From Bacteroidia bacterium (GTDB lineage Bacteria > Bacteroidota > Bacteroidia > UKL13-3), in the NCBI GenBank assembly GCA_014376805.1, contig JACMQU010000071.1:1-32168 (forward strand): a stretch of 32,168 nucleotides of DNA, given 5' to 3'. The notes under the pieces are model-generated. The model saw nothing but the letters and a program-made list of their open reading frames with translations. It was not told where the DNA came from and made no database searches. This document shows, in pieces, positions 6,222-14,849 of this stretch (its first letter is position 1; the number at the start of each line of letters is the position of its first letter). A program made the translations under genes and the position numbers.

Positions 6222-7793
6222 ATGAAATTCAACATGATTTCTTCCGTAGTGTTAAAGACACTAGGACTGTCAAAATTCATTAAAAACGAGCTGGGCACGT
6301 ATGACCTGTCTGCCGATCATAAAAAACAACTTGCGGGTGTTTTTGGTGAAGACTTTGCCGCTAAATTTTGTGAAGCATTAGCAAAAGAGAAAGATGTAGA
6401 CGCATCTGCGGATACTGATACTACAGCTGATACGTCAGTTGAGTTGATGAACTCTTTGAGAAATCACCACGCTAGCACTGTTGCAAGCGAGTTGAAAACT
6501 GTTACCGACCAGTTAAATGCAGCTAATGCTGATAAAAAAGCATTGCAAGATGTAGTTGCAAAACTTTCTGATAGCGCAGAAACTGACCCTAAAGCAGAAA
6601 TGCCAACTGGTATCACTGGTAAAGAAGGTGTAAAATCTGTAATGAAAGTGGATTACAGAAATCCGGTTTATGCACAGGCTAAAGATTTCTTACAAACTGG
6701 CATTATGCCAATTAATGCAGCTACCATTGAAGTAGGGACATTAAAAACCGAGTTTGGTACTTTCTTGAGCCAAAACCAAAACAACTTAGAAATTGTAAAG
6801 CAGTTATTTAACGGATTTACATCGTCTGATTTTTTTACTTCTCAGCCCGCTACAACCGAATACAGAGCCATCCGTGCTTTAGTAACGAGTGTAGTTCAGC
6901 AGTTTTCTGCAAAATGGAATCCAGGCGGTAAAGCGAAGTTTACACCTATCACCATCAAAAATAAGCGTCATAAAATTAACGTAGCTATCGTCCCTGCGGA
7001 TGTATTAGATAGTTACATGTTTAAATTATATGATGAAGGTTTGGCACCTGACCAGATGCCAATTACTACCTACATTATTAATGAGCTGATTATGCCTGCA
7101 ATTTTGCAAGACGTAGAAATGCGCATGATCTGGAAAGGTAAGTTTGTAGACCATTCAGGCACAAATGTAGATGGTGCAGTTGCTACACCTCCGGAGGATT
7201 CTATGGATGGTATCGAAACCATTTTAGTGGGTGCAAAAACCACTGGTAATAAAGGGGTACACTTTTTTAACAAGTTCCCCACCTTTAATTACAAAACTGC
7301 AACTGCACAACAGATGCTAGATTTTGTAAATGGCTTTGTGGATTGGTTATCGCCTTTCTACAAATCTCAAAAAATGAACCTTTTTTGCTCCGATGATTTT
7401 AAACGTAAGTACAAACGTTCTTACAAAGCAGTTTGGGGCGTGAATGGTGGCGTAAGTGGCGACTTTGGTGATGATAGAGTAGATTACTCAAACCAAATGT
7501 TGGTTTCTCCAGACGGGATGTACAATTCTCCAATTATCTTCTCAACACCTAAAGTTAACATGCTAAAGTTGCGTCATAAAAATGAGGTTCCTATGATCAT
7601 CAACGATGTGCAGAAAGTAAACTACGAAGTTCGCCTATTTGGTGAGTTTTGGATGGGAGTTGGTTTTGCCATTGGAGAAGCTGTGTTTGCCTTTGTACCT
7701 ACAGGTTACGACCCTAAAGCACAGATTGATGCTACCATTGGTGATCATGCTGATTACCAAGACTACAAAACCGACGATTCAGCACCAATCTAA
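6222..7793 (+). CDS. Putative major capsid protein with N-terminal scaffold-like region
   Basis: The protein has 523 residues. The first ~135 residues are acidic and helical, with an Asp/Thr-rich linker (ASADTDTTADTS) and a coiled-coil-like stretch. The mixed alpha/beta body follows and ends GFAIGEAVFAFVPTGYDPK plus a short acidic tail. Position directly after the prohead protease, size, and a terminator immediately downstream fit an HK97-like major capsid protein of Bacteroidetes prophages. The N-terminal region may be a delta-type scaffold removed by the protease; the cleavage site is not determined. No Pfam family is claimed. Confidence 0.7.
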   Translation: MKFNMISSVVLKTLGLSKFIKNELGTYDLSADHKKQLAGVFGEDFAAKFCEALAKEKDVDASADTDTTADTSVELMNSLRNHHASTVASELKTVTDQLNAANADKKALQDVVAKLSDSAETDPKAEMPTGITGKEGVKSVMKVDYRNPVYAQAKDFLQTGIMPINAATIEVGTLKTEFGTFLSQNQNNLEIVKQLFNGFTSSDFFTSQPATTEYRAIRALVTSVVQQFSAKWNPGGKAKFTPITIKNKRHKINVAIVPADVLDSYMFKLYDEGLAPDQMPITTYIINELIMPAILQDVEMRMIWKGKFVDHSGTNVDGAVATPPEDSMDGIETILVGAKTTGNKGVHFFNKFPTFNYKTATAQQMLDFVNGFVDWLSPFYKSQKMNLFCSDDFKRKYKRSYKAVWGVNGGVSGDFGDDRVDYSNQMLVSPDGMYNSPIIFSTPKVNMLKLRHKNEVPMIINDVQKVNYEVRLFGEFWMGVGFAIGEAVFAFVPTGYDPKAQIDATIGDHADYQDYKTDDSAPI

Positions 7794-7811
7794 TCTTTTT
7801 AAAATTTAATC

Positions 7812-7844
7812 AATTAGGCGGCTATTAATAGTCGCCTGATTTTC
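7812..7844 (+). terminator. Intrinsic terminator after the major capsid gene
   Basis: AATTAGGCGGCTATT pairs with AATAGTCGCCTGATT over 15 bp with two G-T wobbles, then TTTT. Read-through here would set the ratio of capsid to downstream products. Confidence 0.75.
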
Positions 7845-7884
7845 ACAAAAATATTTATCGGCGTTAAGCCACAAAATTTAAAAC

Positions 7885-8445
7885 ATGCCATACGTAAAAG
7901 TTTCAATTCCAAAAAAACCATCTGGCGGTTCGCCAGTGCCTAAAGGTGCAAACATCATATTGATCGATGTTGCCGATTTGGCTAAAGATGCATCTGGACA
8001 AGTTACAGGCTTCCCGGCCCGTGATGATAAAGGTGTAAAAATGACCGGTCCGTTCACTTTAGCGGCTTTAGCCAAAGCGCTATTTATACAGGCTACGCCA
8101 AGTACCATTAAAAGAATGGATACCAGTGAAGGTGGCGATGATGCTATGGGCTTTATACAAAATGTAGAGTTTGAGAAACCTGGTGATGAGCTAGAGTTTA
8201 ACGAATTTGTAGCCAACAACATTAATACCGAGTGGATAATTGTTACTACCGAGTGTAGCGATAGCACTGGTACGCGTGTACACGGCACACCTTGTAACCC
8301 AATGAAGTTGAAGTTTGAATCGAAAGATGATAACGAGGCTAAAAAAGCAACACTTAAATTTACTACTCCACAACGTAGTAAGTTTAAAATGGGGCACTAC
8401 ACAGGTGCGTTGCCAGCTGTTGCTGATGTTACAGCGGTAGTTTAA
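7885..8445 (+). CDS. Putative virion protein (tail tube or capsid decoration)
   Basis: This 186-residue, probably beta-rich protein starts KVSIPKKPSGGSPVPKG and contains FEKPGDELEFNEFVANNINT (about 92-111) and ATLKFTTPQRSKFKMG near the C-terminus. Such proteins sit beside the major capsid gene in Bacteroidetes prophages (from memory). The composition fits a major tail tube or decoration protein, but I cannot decide between them. It is flanked by terminators at 7812-7844 and 8479-8507, as if made at its own level, which suits an abundant virion component. Confidence 0.55.
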   Translation: MPYVKVSIPKKPSGGSPVPKGANIILIDVADLAKDASGQVTGFPARDDKGVKMTGPFTLAALAKALFIQATPSTIKRMDTSEGGDDAMGFIQNVEFEKPGDELEFNEFVANNINTEWIIVTTECSDSTGTRVHGTPCNPMKLKFESKDDNEAKKATLKFTTPQRSKFKMGHYTGALPAVADVTAVV

Positions 8446-8478
8446 TTAAACCTATAAAAGCAATTTTCTAAAATTTAT

Positions 8479-8507
8479 ATGTAGCCTGGCAACGGGCTAC
8501 ATTTTTA
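8479..8507 (+). terminator. Intrinsic terminator
   Basis: ATGTAGCC (8479-8486) pairs perfectly with GGCTACAT (8495-8502) around an 8-nt loop, followed by TTTTAT. It separates the two genes at 7885-8445 and 8531-9424. Confidence 0.75.
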
Positions 8508-8530
8508 TATAACCTAAATTATTTAATATC

Positions 8531-9424
8531 ATGAGCACAAAAAAAAAGAATGCTACAGCTAAGGTCGAGGTTAAGGCTGATGTTACACCAGTTGTTGAGG
8601 TTAAGGTTGAGGCACCAGTTGTGCCTGCTACTAATCCAGGGATTGAGGAGCCAGTAACTACAGTTGAAAATAATTACAATGTAGTTGTAATTCCTTTTAG
8701 GGATAATGCAGAACATGCCCAAGCAGAAATTGCCTATGCCTTAAAATCGTTTTTACAAAACCTAGACGATGTTAAACTGGTAGTTGTTGGGGATTTGCCT
8801 ACTACTACAGAAGTGAAGTTTGAGCACATTCCGCATGTTGCCGAAATCGAAAGTTTTGAACTCGATCTGGTACACCAACTATTAGCGGTTATAGCTAGCG
8901 ATTTAGTACCCGAAATTTTTATTTTATCGGCGCAAAACATGAGCGTAATTAACCCAATTACGGCAGCTGATATTTTTGTTTTCAAAGCAAATGGTATGTT
9001 GGGCGATGTTAAAACATTTGCTCCTGATGCTGAAGCTTTGGCCAATACCATTAAAGTATTGCAGGATGCTTTTTTACCAACTTTTGATTACGAAACCAAC
9101 ACTCCGGTTATCTTACACAAAGATCATTTAGCTAAGGTAATAGATAGCTATAATGCAGCTGAAAAACCTTATTTGATAATTTCATTATACATGAATTTAA
9201 TGTGTAAGAAATTTGTGCCTATTATTTTGGATAACGTGGTGACGGATCCTATCTCTGCTGGTATATCGCATTCATCGCCAGATGTTGCCATCATGAAAAG
9301 GGTTATCAATAACCGCAAATTCTTATACCATAAGCCAGCAGGTTTTGCAGGTGCTTTACCGCACTTAAAAAAATTGTTTGATGCTGAGGAGCAGGCTGAG
9401 GTTGAAGCAGGAACGGAGGCGTAA
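8531..9424 (+). CDS. Glycosyltransferase-like protein (GT-A/Stealth-like, probably degenerate)
   Basis: This 297-residue protein starts with a low-complexity Lys/Val/Glu/Pro/Ala tail (1-45). A Rossmann-like region follows: VVVIPFRDNAEHAQAEIAYA (51-70), FLQNLDDVKLVVVGDLP (74-90), FDYETNTPVILHKDHLAKVI (185-204) and, near the end, NNRKFLYHKPAG and LPHLKKLF. From memory, this order matches phage and Stealth-type glycosyltransferases (PFRDNG...LRS...VGDLP...DYEtHtP). Where those carry the metal-binding DD, this protein has SAQN (133-136), so transferase activity is doubtful. It may be a binding or structural derivative. It lies among head genes and 3 nt before the endolysin gene. Confidence 0.5.
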   Translation: MSTKKKNATAKVEVKADVTPVVEVKVEAPVVPATNPGIEEPVTTVENNYNVVVIPFRDNAEHAQAEIAYALKSFLQNLDDVKLVVVGDLPTTTEVKFEHIPHVAEIESFELDLVHQLLAVIASDLVPEIFILSAQNMSVINPITAADIFVFKANGMLGDVKTFAPDAEALANTIKVLQDAFLPTFDYETNTPVILHKDHLAKVIDSYNAAEKPYLIISLYMNLMCKKFVPIILDNVVTDPISAGISHSSPDVAIMKRVINNRKFLYHKPAGFAGALPHLKKLFDAEEQAEVEAGTEA

Positions 9425-9427
9425 ACA

Positions 9428-9895
9428 ATGGAGTTTATATCTGATCATATAACTTTAGCAGAAGCCACTTATAGTCCCAAAGCAATTGCTTTGGGCTATA
9501 AAAATACGCCAGGTGCGGAGGAACTTAAAAATATGAAGCTTTTGGCTACTAATGTTTACGAGCCTTTAAGGGCAGGTTTAGGCAATCATCCATTAAAAAT
9601 AAATTCTTTTTTCAGGTCCGAGCTTTTAAACCAAGCCATTGGTGGGGCAAATGGTAGTCAGCATGTACAAGGGCAGGCAATAGATTTAGATGGCCTTAGT
9701 TGTACCAATGCTAATATCTTCCATTATATTAAAGAGAATTTAGTTTTTGATAAATTGATTTGGGAGTTTGGCACAAACAAAAATCCTGATTGGGTTCATG
9801 TTAGCTATAATAGTAATGGCAACCGTAAGCAAATTTTAGTAGGCACAAAGGTAAAAGGTAAAACAATTTACAAAACTTACAGCAATGCAAAATGA
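9428..9895 (+). CDS. Peptidase M15-like endolysin
   Basis: The 155-residue single-domain protein carries the zinc-peptidase signature SQHVQGQAID (77-86; ligands H79 and D86) and DWVHVSY (121-127; ligand H124, with D121 at the -3 position usually held by the catalytic acidic residue). This is the M15 D-Ala-D-Ala carboxypeptidase/endopeptidase type, which cuts peptidoglycan stem peptides. No signal peptide is present, so release would depend on the holin-like protein encoded immediately downstream. The stop TGA overlaps that gene's start (ATGA, 9892-9895). Length is normal for phage M15 lysins without a cell-wall-binding domain. Confidence 0.85.
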   Translation: MEFISDHITLAEATYSPKAIALGYKNTPGAEELKNMKLLATNVYEPLRAGLGNHPLKINSFFRSELLNQAIGGANGSQHVQGQAIDLDGLSCTNANIFHYIKENLVFDKLIWEFGTNKNPDWVHVSYNSNGNRKQILVGTKVKGKTIYKTYSNAK

Positions 9896-10236
9896 TGGAA
9901 CAGCATCAGCAATTAATAAACCTTTTACCGCAATTGCAACGTTATGCTGTATTATTTGTTTGTACACTTTTTGGGATAGCGGCAAGAGAGAGTTTCGATT
10001 GTCTGAAGCAAGAAGATTACCGTTTCAAAAAAGCTATACCAAAAGCTATCTTAGGCTTTTTTATCTGTATTGTAAGTTTGCCATTTTTAGAAACCATTGC
10101 TTTGGTAAAAAAAACTTTCCCAATTCCAGCGCTCTTAATCAGTTTCTTATATATGTCGGTAGCAAATTTTATAAACAAAGATTTGCTGCCGTTTTTAATT
10201 CAAATGTATACTAGAAAAAACGATACAAATGTTTAG
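9892..10236 (+). CDS. Putative holin
   Basis: This 114-residue membrane protein has three predicted transmembrane segments (about 18-32, 51-71 and 77-94) and a charged C-terminal tail (YTRKNDTNV). Size, topology and 4-nt overlap with the endolysin gene suggest a class I-type holin. No named holin family is recognised. It overlaps the next membrane-protein gene by 8 nt. Confidence 0.65.
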   Translation: MMEQHQQLINLLPQLQRYAVLFVCTLFGIAARESFDCLKQEDYRFKKAIPKAILGFFICIVSLPFLETIALVKKTFPIPALLISFLYMSVANFINKDLLPFLIQMYTRKNDTNV

Positions 10237-10636
10237 TCTCATCTTATTAATTATTAAACTCTTATTGCATTTAACCGGTTTGGTTTTCTGGTGCCTATTA
10301 TGTCTATTATTAATGCAAGTAGTATTATGTAAAAGTTGGCGGTGCGACCTTACCAAATTTTTTGCTGTGAGCAGGAAAAGGCGTTTAAAAATATTTAAAC
10401 GCAATTTGAAAAATGATTTTTACAGAAGTAGCTTGATACTTTTTGTGATATCTATTGTAGCAGGTTTAAAAATGGTATTTGATTTATACAGCAATACGTT
10501 TACTGATACCGGTTTAATATGGTTACTGTTTCACCCAGTTTTAGCATTTGCCATTTTTCAATTGTATAAAAGTTACGGTTATCGTATAGAACTGTTTTTA
10601 AAGTTTAGAGAGTTTTTAAATGGCGAGCACGAGTAA
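10229..10636 (+). CDS. Membrane protein in the lysis cluster
   Basis: This 135-residue protein has a long hydrophobic N-terminus (3-34, one or two segments), a strongly basic cytoplasmic loop (SRKRRLKIFKRNLK, 48-61), and two further segments (about 68-84 and 95-113). The family is not recognised. It could be a second holin, an antiholin or another membrane-active accessory. It overlaps the holin-like gene by 8 nt and the next gene by one base, so the group is translationally coupled. Confidence 0.55.
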   Translation: MFSLILLIIKLLLHLTGLVFWCLLCLLLMQVVLCKSWRCDLTKFFAVSRKRRLKIFKRNLKNDFYRSSLILFVISIVAGLKMVFDLYSNTFTDTGLIWLLFHPVLAFAIFQLYKSYGYRIELFLKFREFLNGEHE

Positions 10637-11313
10637 TGAAGCAAAAAGTAATTAATTATTTTTCACAGAAGCCAGATTATAGCATTGCCTTTAATCTGTT
10701 TTTGCTTATAAAAGGAAATGATCATCCATTAGCCAGATTTCAGCATAAGCCTGTAAAAGGAGCTTTGCAAGCTTTGCATATAGAATTGGCAAGATATGCA
10801 GGGGTTATGCCTACAAAAACTGCGCAAAAATCAGTTATAAAAGGTAGAAGTTTAAGGGAAGATTATCCTTTTTTGAGCGATGCTGATTGCCCGCCTGAAT
10901 TAAAGATTTTGGCAGCCAATAAAATTACTGCTTACCACAACTATACCAATGGCCACAGCCAATTATTTGCCTGTAACAATAACAAACAACAGTTTGAAGC
11001 TGCAAAATATGTTGTTGAAAATTATATTGAAAACAGATCTATATTTAACGAATTTGAGTACTATAAAAAACACAAATCGGTATTAGGCTTGCATCCCATA
11101 TTTAAGGCTTACCAGGACATAATCGCTTTGCGAAAAATGGGAGTTTTAGAATTGGTAAAGTTGCAAGGCAATACGGTAAAAAACATTGGCCGTATTAAAT
11201 CTCTTATCAATAAAAATACACAGCCACATTTGCGTGTAGAGCGTGAAGCCAGTTTGCAAGAAAAGCAAAACCATTTAGCAGAGATAGAACGGATTTTAAA
11301 AACTTACGCTTAG
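10636..11313 (+). CDS. Hypothetical phage protein
   Basis: This 225-residue soluble, basic protein has no recognised family. It contains LARFQHKPVKGALQALHIELARYAG (reported here in part: HKPVKGALQALHIELARY, about 37-54) and a C-terminal helical, lysine-rich region. The start ATG shares its first base with the stop of the preceding gene (TAATG), and the next gene begins 4 nt downstream, so it is embedded in a coupled operon running from the lysis genes to the terminase. Confidence 0.5.
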   Translation: MKQKVINYFSQKPDYSIAFNLFLLIKGNDHPLARFQHKPVKGALQALHIELARYAGVMPTKTAQKSVIKGRSLREDYPFLSDADCPPELKILAANKITAYHNYTNGHSQLFACNNNKQQFEAAKYVVENYIENRSIFNEFEYYKKHKSVLGLHPIFKAYQDIIALRKMGVLELVKLQGNTVKNIGRIKSLINKNTQPHLRVEREASLQEKQNHLAEIERILKTYA

Positions 11314-11317
11314 TGTA

Positions 11318-11911
11318 ATGGGAAATCCGCTATTTTCTTTAAGCGAAGTAGTGCAAAAGGCAAAGCAAAACCAGCCCAATACGCAAGATAAAGCCGAAAT
11401 ACATCGCTTTAAATTCCTGAATAAACACCTCACAAAAGTAGAATCATTAAAAGCCCTTAACGGAAGATTGCCCACAGCGGGTGAGATATTCTTTTTATGG
11501 ACCTTGAACAGCTTTAACGCCTTTACATTTATTGTTTATGTGATTAAACATTGCGGAGTTATTGAGGAACTTAATTTATCAACCTATTCCATCAACGACC
11601 GGATATTGACATCATTAATTAAATGGTACGATAAAGGCGAAATTTTAAAGATTAATATTTCCATTGCCGACAGCATTAAACACCGTATGCCCCGGATATA
11701 CGATCAGTTATCAGCGCAAGCCAAAAACCGAAACATCAATGTTTCTTTTAACTGGAATCATTCTAAAATTACAGCTATGCGTACTGCAGAAGATTATTTT
11801 GTGGTAGAAGGTTCTGGTAATTTCTCTGAGAATGCCCAGCATGAACAATACATCTTCCTGAACGATAAAAACGTTTACGATTTCCGCACAGCCTGTATTT
11901 GTCCTTCCTAA
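11318..11911 (+). CDS. Phospholipase D-like protein with a single HKD-like half-site
   Basis: The protein has 197 residues. The C-terminal part contains HSKITAMRTAEDYFVVEGSG (148-167) followed by NFSENAQHEQYIF. HxK at H148/K150 and the downstream GSGNFS match one half of a PLD/phosphatidylserine synthase-type active site; the usual D of HxK(x)4D is not in the canonical place. PLD enzymes need two halves, so a dimer is expected, as in Nuc-type nucleases. The role in the phage is unknown; DNA processing near packaging is a guess from its place just before the terminase genes. The 3' end overlaps late-type promoter copy 2. Confidence 0.6.
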   Translation: MGNPLFSLSEVVQKAKQNQPNTQDKAEIHRFKFLNKHLTKVESLKALNGRLPTAGEIFFLWTLNSFNAFTFIVYVIKHCGVIEELNLSTYSINDRILTSLIKWYDKGEILKINISIADSIKHRMPRIYDQLSAQAKNRNINVSFNWNHSKITAMRTAEDYFVVEGSGNFSENAQHEQYIFLNDKNVYDFRTACICPS

Positions 11912-11939
11912 AAAAAAACTATAGAATTATTTTAGTACT
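11900..11939 (+). promoter_or_regulatory. Late-type phage promoter, copy 2 (packaging genes)
   Basis: TGTCCTTCCT (11900-11909; one mismatch) is followed after 18 bp by TATTTTAG (11928-11935), 4 nt before ATG 11940. The upstream element lies within the last codons and stop of the PLD-like gene. Confidence 0.65.
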
Positions 11940-12884
11940 ATGAGCCAAATTACTCTTAGTCAGCATATACAACTATCGGCCGAGCAGATAGACGAGCTTG
12001 AGCGATTGTCTGCCCTGGGTTATACCTATGCAGATATGGCTTTGTATTTCAATTTTGATGAAAAGATATTTATTGCTAATGCAGAGTTTAAAGAAAGCAC
12101 TATAAACAGGCACATCCGCCGCGGTGCTATGATGTCTATTGCCCGGGAGCAACAAGCAATTTTAACAGCTGCAGAAGGTGGTAACATCACAGCATCGCAA
12201 GAGCTGGGTAAAATTAGAAGGGATAGAGGTTTTGAGATTAGCAAGCTAGATGTTTTTGGAGGCTTCCAGAAAGTAAGGGATTTTGAGAAACTGCAAAATT
12301 ATATTGATGGTGGTTGTAAAGATGATTTAAGTAATGAGGAAAGTATTTGGATTGAAGCTTTAAGCTTAATGAATAGTATGGACCGCAAGCACGGCCGCCG
12401 TACTACCATTGCCTTTTTTACCAAAGCCCCATTTAATCTCACTTACAGCAGAGCGAGCGATATGTATGACGAAAGTCAGAACCTTTTTTACATTGATAGA
12501 AATGTAGAAAAAAAAGCACTCCGCAATAAAAAAGCCGAGCAGATAGAAGAGGCCGCTGCCGTTGTGTTACAAACTGCCAAAAATTCTAAAGATTTTGAAG
12601 TTTACGGAAACTTACAGATGCAAGCTGCAAAGCTACGGGAGTTGGATAAAGTAGATCCGGAACCGATAAACACAGAATTGTATTTGAAGCCAGTTAGGAT
12701 GTTTTCTTTAGATCCTACGCAAGTTGGCATTCCATCCATAAACAGATCGGAATTAAACGCACAGATTGAAGCTTTAGAAATCCCCGAAAAGGATAAGACA
12801 CGGTTGCGACAGGATGCAATGATTGAGCAAATTATTTTAGAAGATAAATTGAATGAGCTACAGGAAGAAAGTAAAAGCAGATAG
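11940..12884 (+). CDS. Putative terminase small subunit
   Basis: The protein has 314 residues. Residues about 15-65 (SAEQIDELERLSALGYTYAD then a NRHIRRG helix) look like a helix-turn-helix DNA-binding region. AILTAAEGGNITASQELGKI (73-92) recalls small-terminase linkers. The C-terminal half is helical and charged. The gene directly precedes and overlaps the large terminase by 32 nt, which supports the assignment more than sequence alone. It is longer than typical small terminases (130-200 residues), so it may carry an extra domain. The role would be recognition of phage DNA for packaging. Confidence 0.65.
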   Translation: MSQITLSQHIQLSAEQIDELERLSALGYTYADMALYFNFDEKIFIANAEFKESTINRHIRRGAMMSIAREQQAILTAAEGGNITASQELGKIRRDRGFEISKLDVFGGFQKVRDFEKLQNYIDGGCKDDLSNEESIWIEALSLMNSMDRKHGRRTTIAFFTKAPFNLTYSRASDMYDESQNLFYIDRNVEKKALRNKKAEQIEEAAAVVLQTAKNSKDFEVYGNLQMQAAKLRELDKVDPEPINTELYLKPVRMFSLDPTQVGIPSINRSELNAQIEALEIPEKDKTRLRQDAMIEQIILEDKLNELQEESKSR

Positions 12885-14601
12885 TGCTGAGGTACAAAAA
12901 AACTTTTCGAACTGGCTAGCGCAGGTTTGTGCTATGATAATGCCCCGTTTCTTTTATATGATAGCGGGTAGAGGTTCGGCAAAGACTACAGAATTTCAGG
13001 CAGAGCGATTAATAGAATTGATGTACGATATGCCCGGTGCGCCTGTGGTTTGGGTAAGTGACACCTATACCAATTTGCAAAAAAATATTTTACCTACCCT
13101 GCAAGAAGCCTTAGAAATGAAAGGTTACCGCGAGGGCACACACTACGTTATTGGTAAGCAACCGCCAGTATTTACCCAAACAGAAAAACTAAGCTTAGAG
13201 GCAAGCTTACGGGCTCATTTTTGGCAGCCACATAACAAGGTTATCAGCTACAAAAACACAATGATTTTCTTTACTGGGCTGAACATAACTTTTGGATCTT
13301 TGGATAGGCCCGCATCTTTAGCGGGGCGTAGTTATGTACACATGTTTGGCGATGAAGCCAAATACTTTAAAGAAAGCAAGATTGGTAACTTAATGAAAGC
13401 CGTTAGGGGATATCGGGTTAAGTATGGTAACTCGGTTTTTTATCGTGGCCACACACTAACTACAGATATGCCCAATAAAGCCAATATTGGCGAGTACGAC
13501 TGGATGCTGAATTACAGAAACAAAGTAGATACCAATGGCATAATGTTAGCCTTAAAAACTGCTTTTGTAGTTAACCAGGCATTGCAGGAATTGTTGGCAG
13601 CAAAACAAGCAGGCGATGTGATAGAGATTGCTAAAAAGAAACGGACTTACGAACGTTGGAAAGAACGTTGGCTTGCGGTACGTAGCCATAAAAGTGCGCA
13701 AACTTTCTTCTATATAGCCAGCTCTTATGTTAACGTTGATATTTTAACTCCTGAGTATTTTGAAGATGCCAGTACTGATGAACTGGGAGATTTTAAAACA
13801 GCTATTTTAAGTATGACAGCTGCTTTAGAAAGTGGCGAAAGGTTTTACGCTAATTTAGCAGAAAGGCATTTGTATTATGATGGCACAGATACATCTGTTA
13901 CAGAAAATTTAGGCTTACTAGATATTGAAGATTGCCGTGTTTTGCGTTACCATAACCCATTAAGGGCTTTAGATATTGGGATGGATTTTGGTAATATGAT
14001 GAGCATGACCATTGCCCAACCAGATACTAAGAATTACCGTTGTATTAAATTTTTATACACTTTATCGCCTCAATATATTCCGGATTTAGCCGCAAACTTT
14101 AAAGCTTACTTTAAGCATCAGAAAGAGAAAACCATAAACATGTATTATGATAGGGCTGGTAATAACTATAAAAAGGCTGGACAAGATTTAGCTACTCAGC
14201 TAAAAAAAGCCATTGAATTTGATACGGTGAACGGACAAGAAACACGCAGCGGTTGGCGAGTTATTTTAATGAGCGAAGGGCAAGGCAACATTGGAATAAA
14301 TGAAGAATGGAATTTTATGAACGATTTGCTAAGCAATAATAATAAGAATTTACCCAAACTGCTAATTGATGCCTACCACTGCAAACCTTTAAAATGTAGC
14401 TTAGAAGGTACCCGGGCAAAAAAGAATGCCAAAGGCGAAATGATAAAGGATAAAAGCACCGAGAAACTGGCTATACACCGTTTACCGCTAGAAAGTTCTA
14501 ACGCATCAGATAGTTTTAAATATTTAATGATGCGTAAAATTTGGCGCAATTTGGTAAGAGGAAAAAGGGAATTAGATTTAGGTGATGCGGTGGTTAGATA
14601 G
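12853..14601 (+). CDS. terL: Terminase large subunit
   Basis: The protein has 582 residues. The ATPase motor carries Walker A GRGSAKTT (39-46) and Walker B-like MFGDEA (164-169; D167, E168 as catalytic pair). The nuclease domain carries LDIGMDFG (373-380; D374 and D378 as metal ligand candidates), YYDRAGNNY (431-439) and a C-terminal LGDAVVR with D578. The order ATPase then RNase H-like nuclease is that of phage large terminases, which translocate and cut concatemeric DNA. The start ATG 12853 lies 32 nt inside the small terminase gene. A small hairpin follows the stop (TTGCCA 14602-14607 with TGGCAA 14613-14618). Confidence 0.85.
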   Translation: MSYRKKVKADSAEVQKNFSNWLAQVCAMIMPRFFYMIAGRGSAKTTEFQAERLIELMYDMPGAPVVWVSDTYTNLQKNILPTLQEALEMKGYREGTHYVIGKQPPVFTQTEKLSLEASLRAHFWQPHNKVISYKNTMIFFTGLNITFGSLDRPASLAGRSYVHMFGDEAKYFKESKIGNLMKAVRGYRVKYGNSVFYRGHTLTTDMPNKANIGEYDWMLNYRNKVDTNGIMLALKTAFVVNQALQELLAAKQAGDVIEIAKKKRTYERWKERWLAVRSHKSAQTFFYIASSYVNVDILTPEYFEDASTDELGDFKTAILSMTAALESGERFYANLAERHLYYDGTDTSVTENLGLLDIEDCRVLRYHNPLRALDIGMDFGNMMSMTIAQPDTKNYRCIKFLYTLSPQYIPDLAANFKAYFKHQKEKTINMYYDRAGNNYKKAGQDLATQLKKAIEFDTVNGQETRSGWRVILMSEGQGNIGINEEWNFMNDLLSNNNKNLPKLLIDAYHCKPLKCSLEGTRAKKNAKGEMIKDKSTEKLAIHRLPLESSNASDSFKYLMMRKIWRNLVRGKRELDLGDAVVR

Positions 14602-14647
14602 TTGCCATTTTTTGGCAAGTTTGGGTTGGGGTTTTATTTTAAGGTTT

Positions 14648-14770
14648 TTAAAAGTAGGCTATCACCCATTCATATCCTGCATATACCAACATTAAAGCGA
14701 CTGCCATAAGCACAACGTAAAGGCAAAACTTATTAAGCTTATAATAGCTATTGTCAGGCTCGTAAATCAT
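14648..14770 (-). CDS. Short membrane protein, 40 residues (minus strand)
   Basis: An ATG at 14770 opens a frame ending at 14648 that encodes a hydrophilic N-terminus (MIYEPDNSYYKLNK) followed by one clean transmembrane segment (about 15-34) and EWVIAYF. It fills the otherwise empty gap between the terminase and portal clusters but runs antisense to them. The topology is typical of small phage membrane peptides such as superinfection or lysis modulators. It is unproven and could be chance. Confidence 0.4.
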   Translation of the reverse strand: MIYEPDNSYYKLNKFCLYVVLMAVALMLVYAGYEWVIAYF

Positions 14771-14849
14771 ACTGCATCTAAAATACAATAAAAAAAAATA
14801 AATCCAACACCTGTACAAGCGTTGGCTGGGCTATTAGCATAAATCCCCC

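Noticed and set aside
7878-8288. 136-residue minus-strand frame
   Set aside because: Lies wholly opposite the virion gene at 7885-8445 and has no recognisable features.
14602-14618. Hairpin after the large terminase gene as a terminator
   Set aside because: The stem is only 6 bp and no T-run follows directly.
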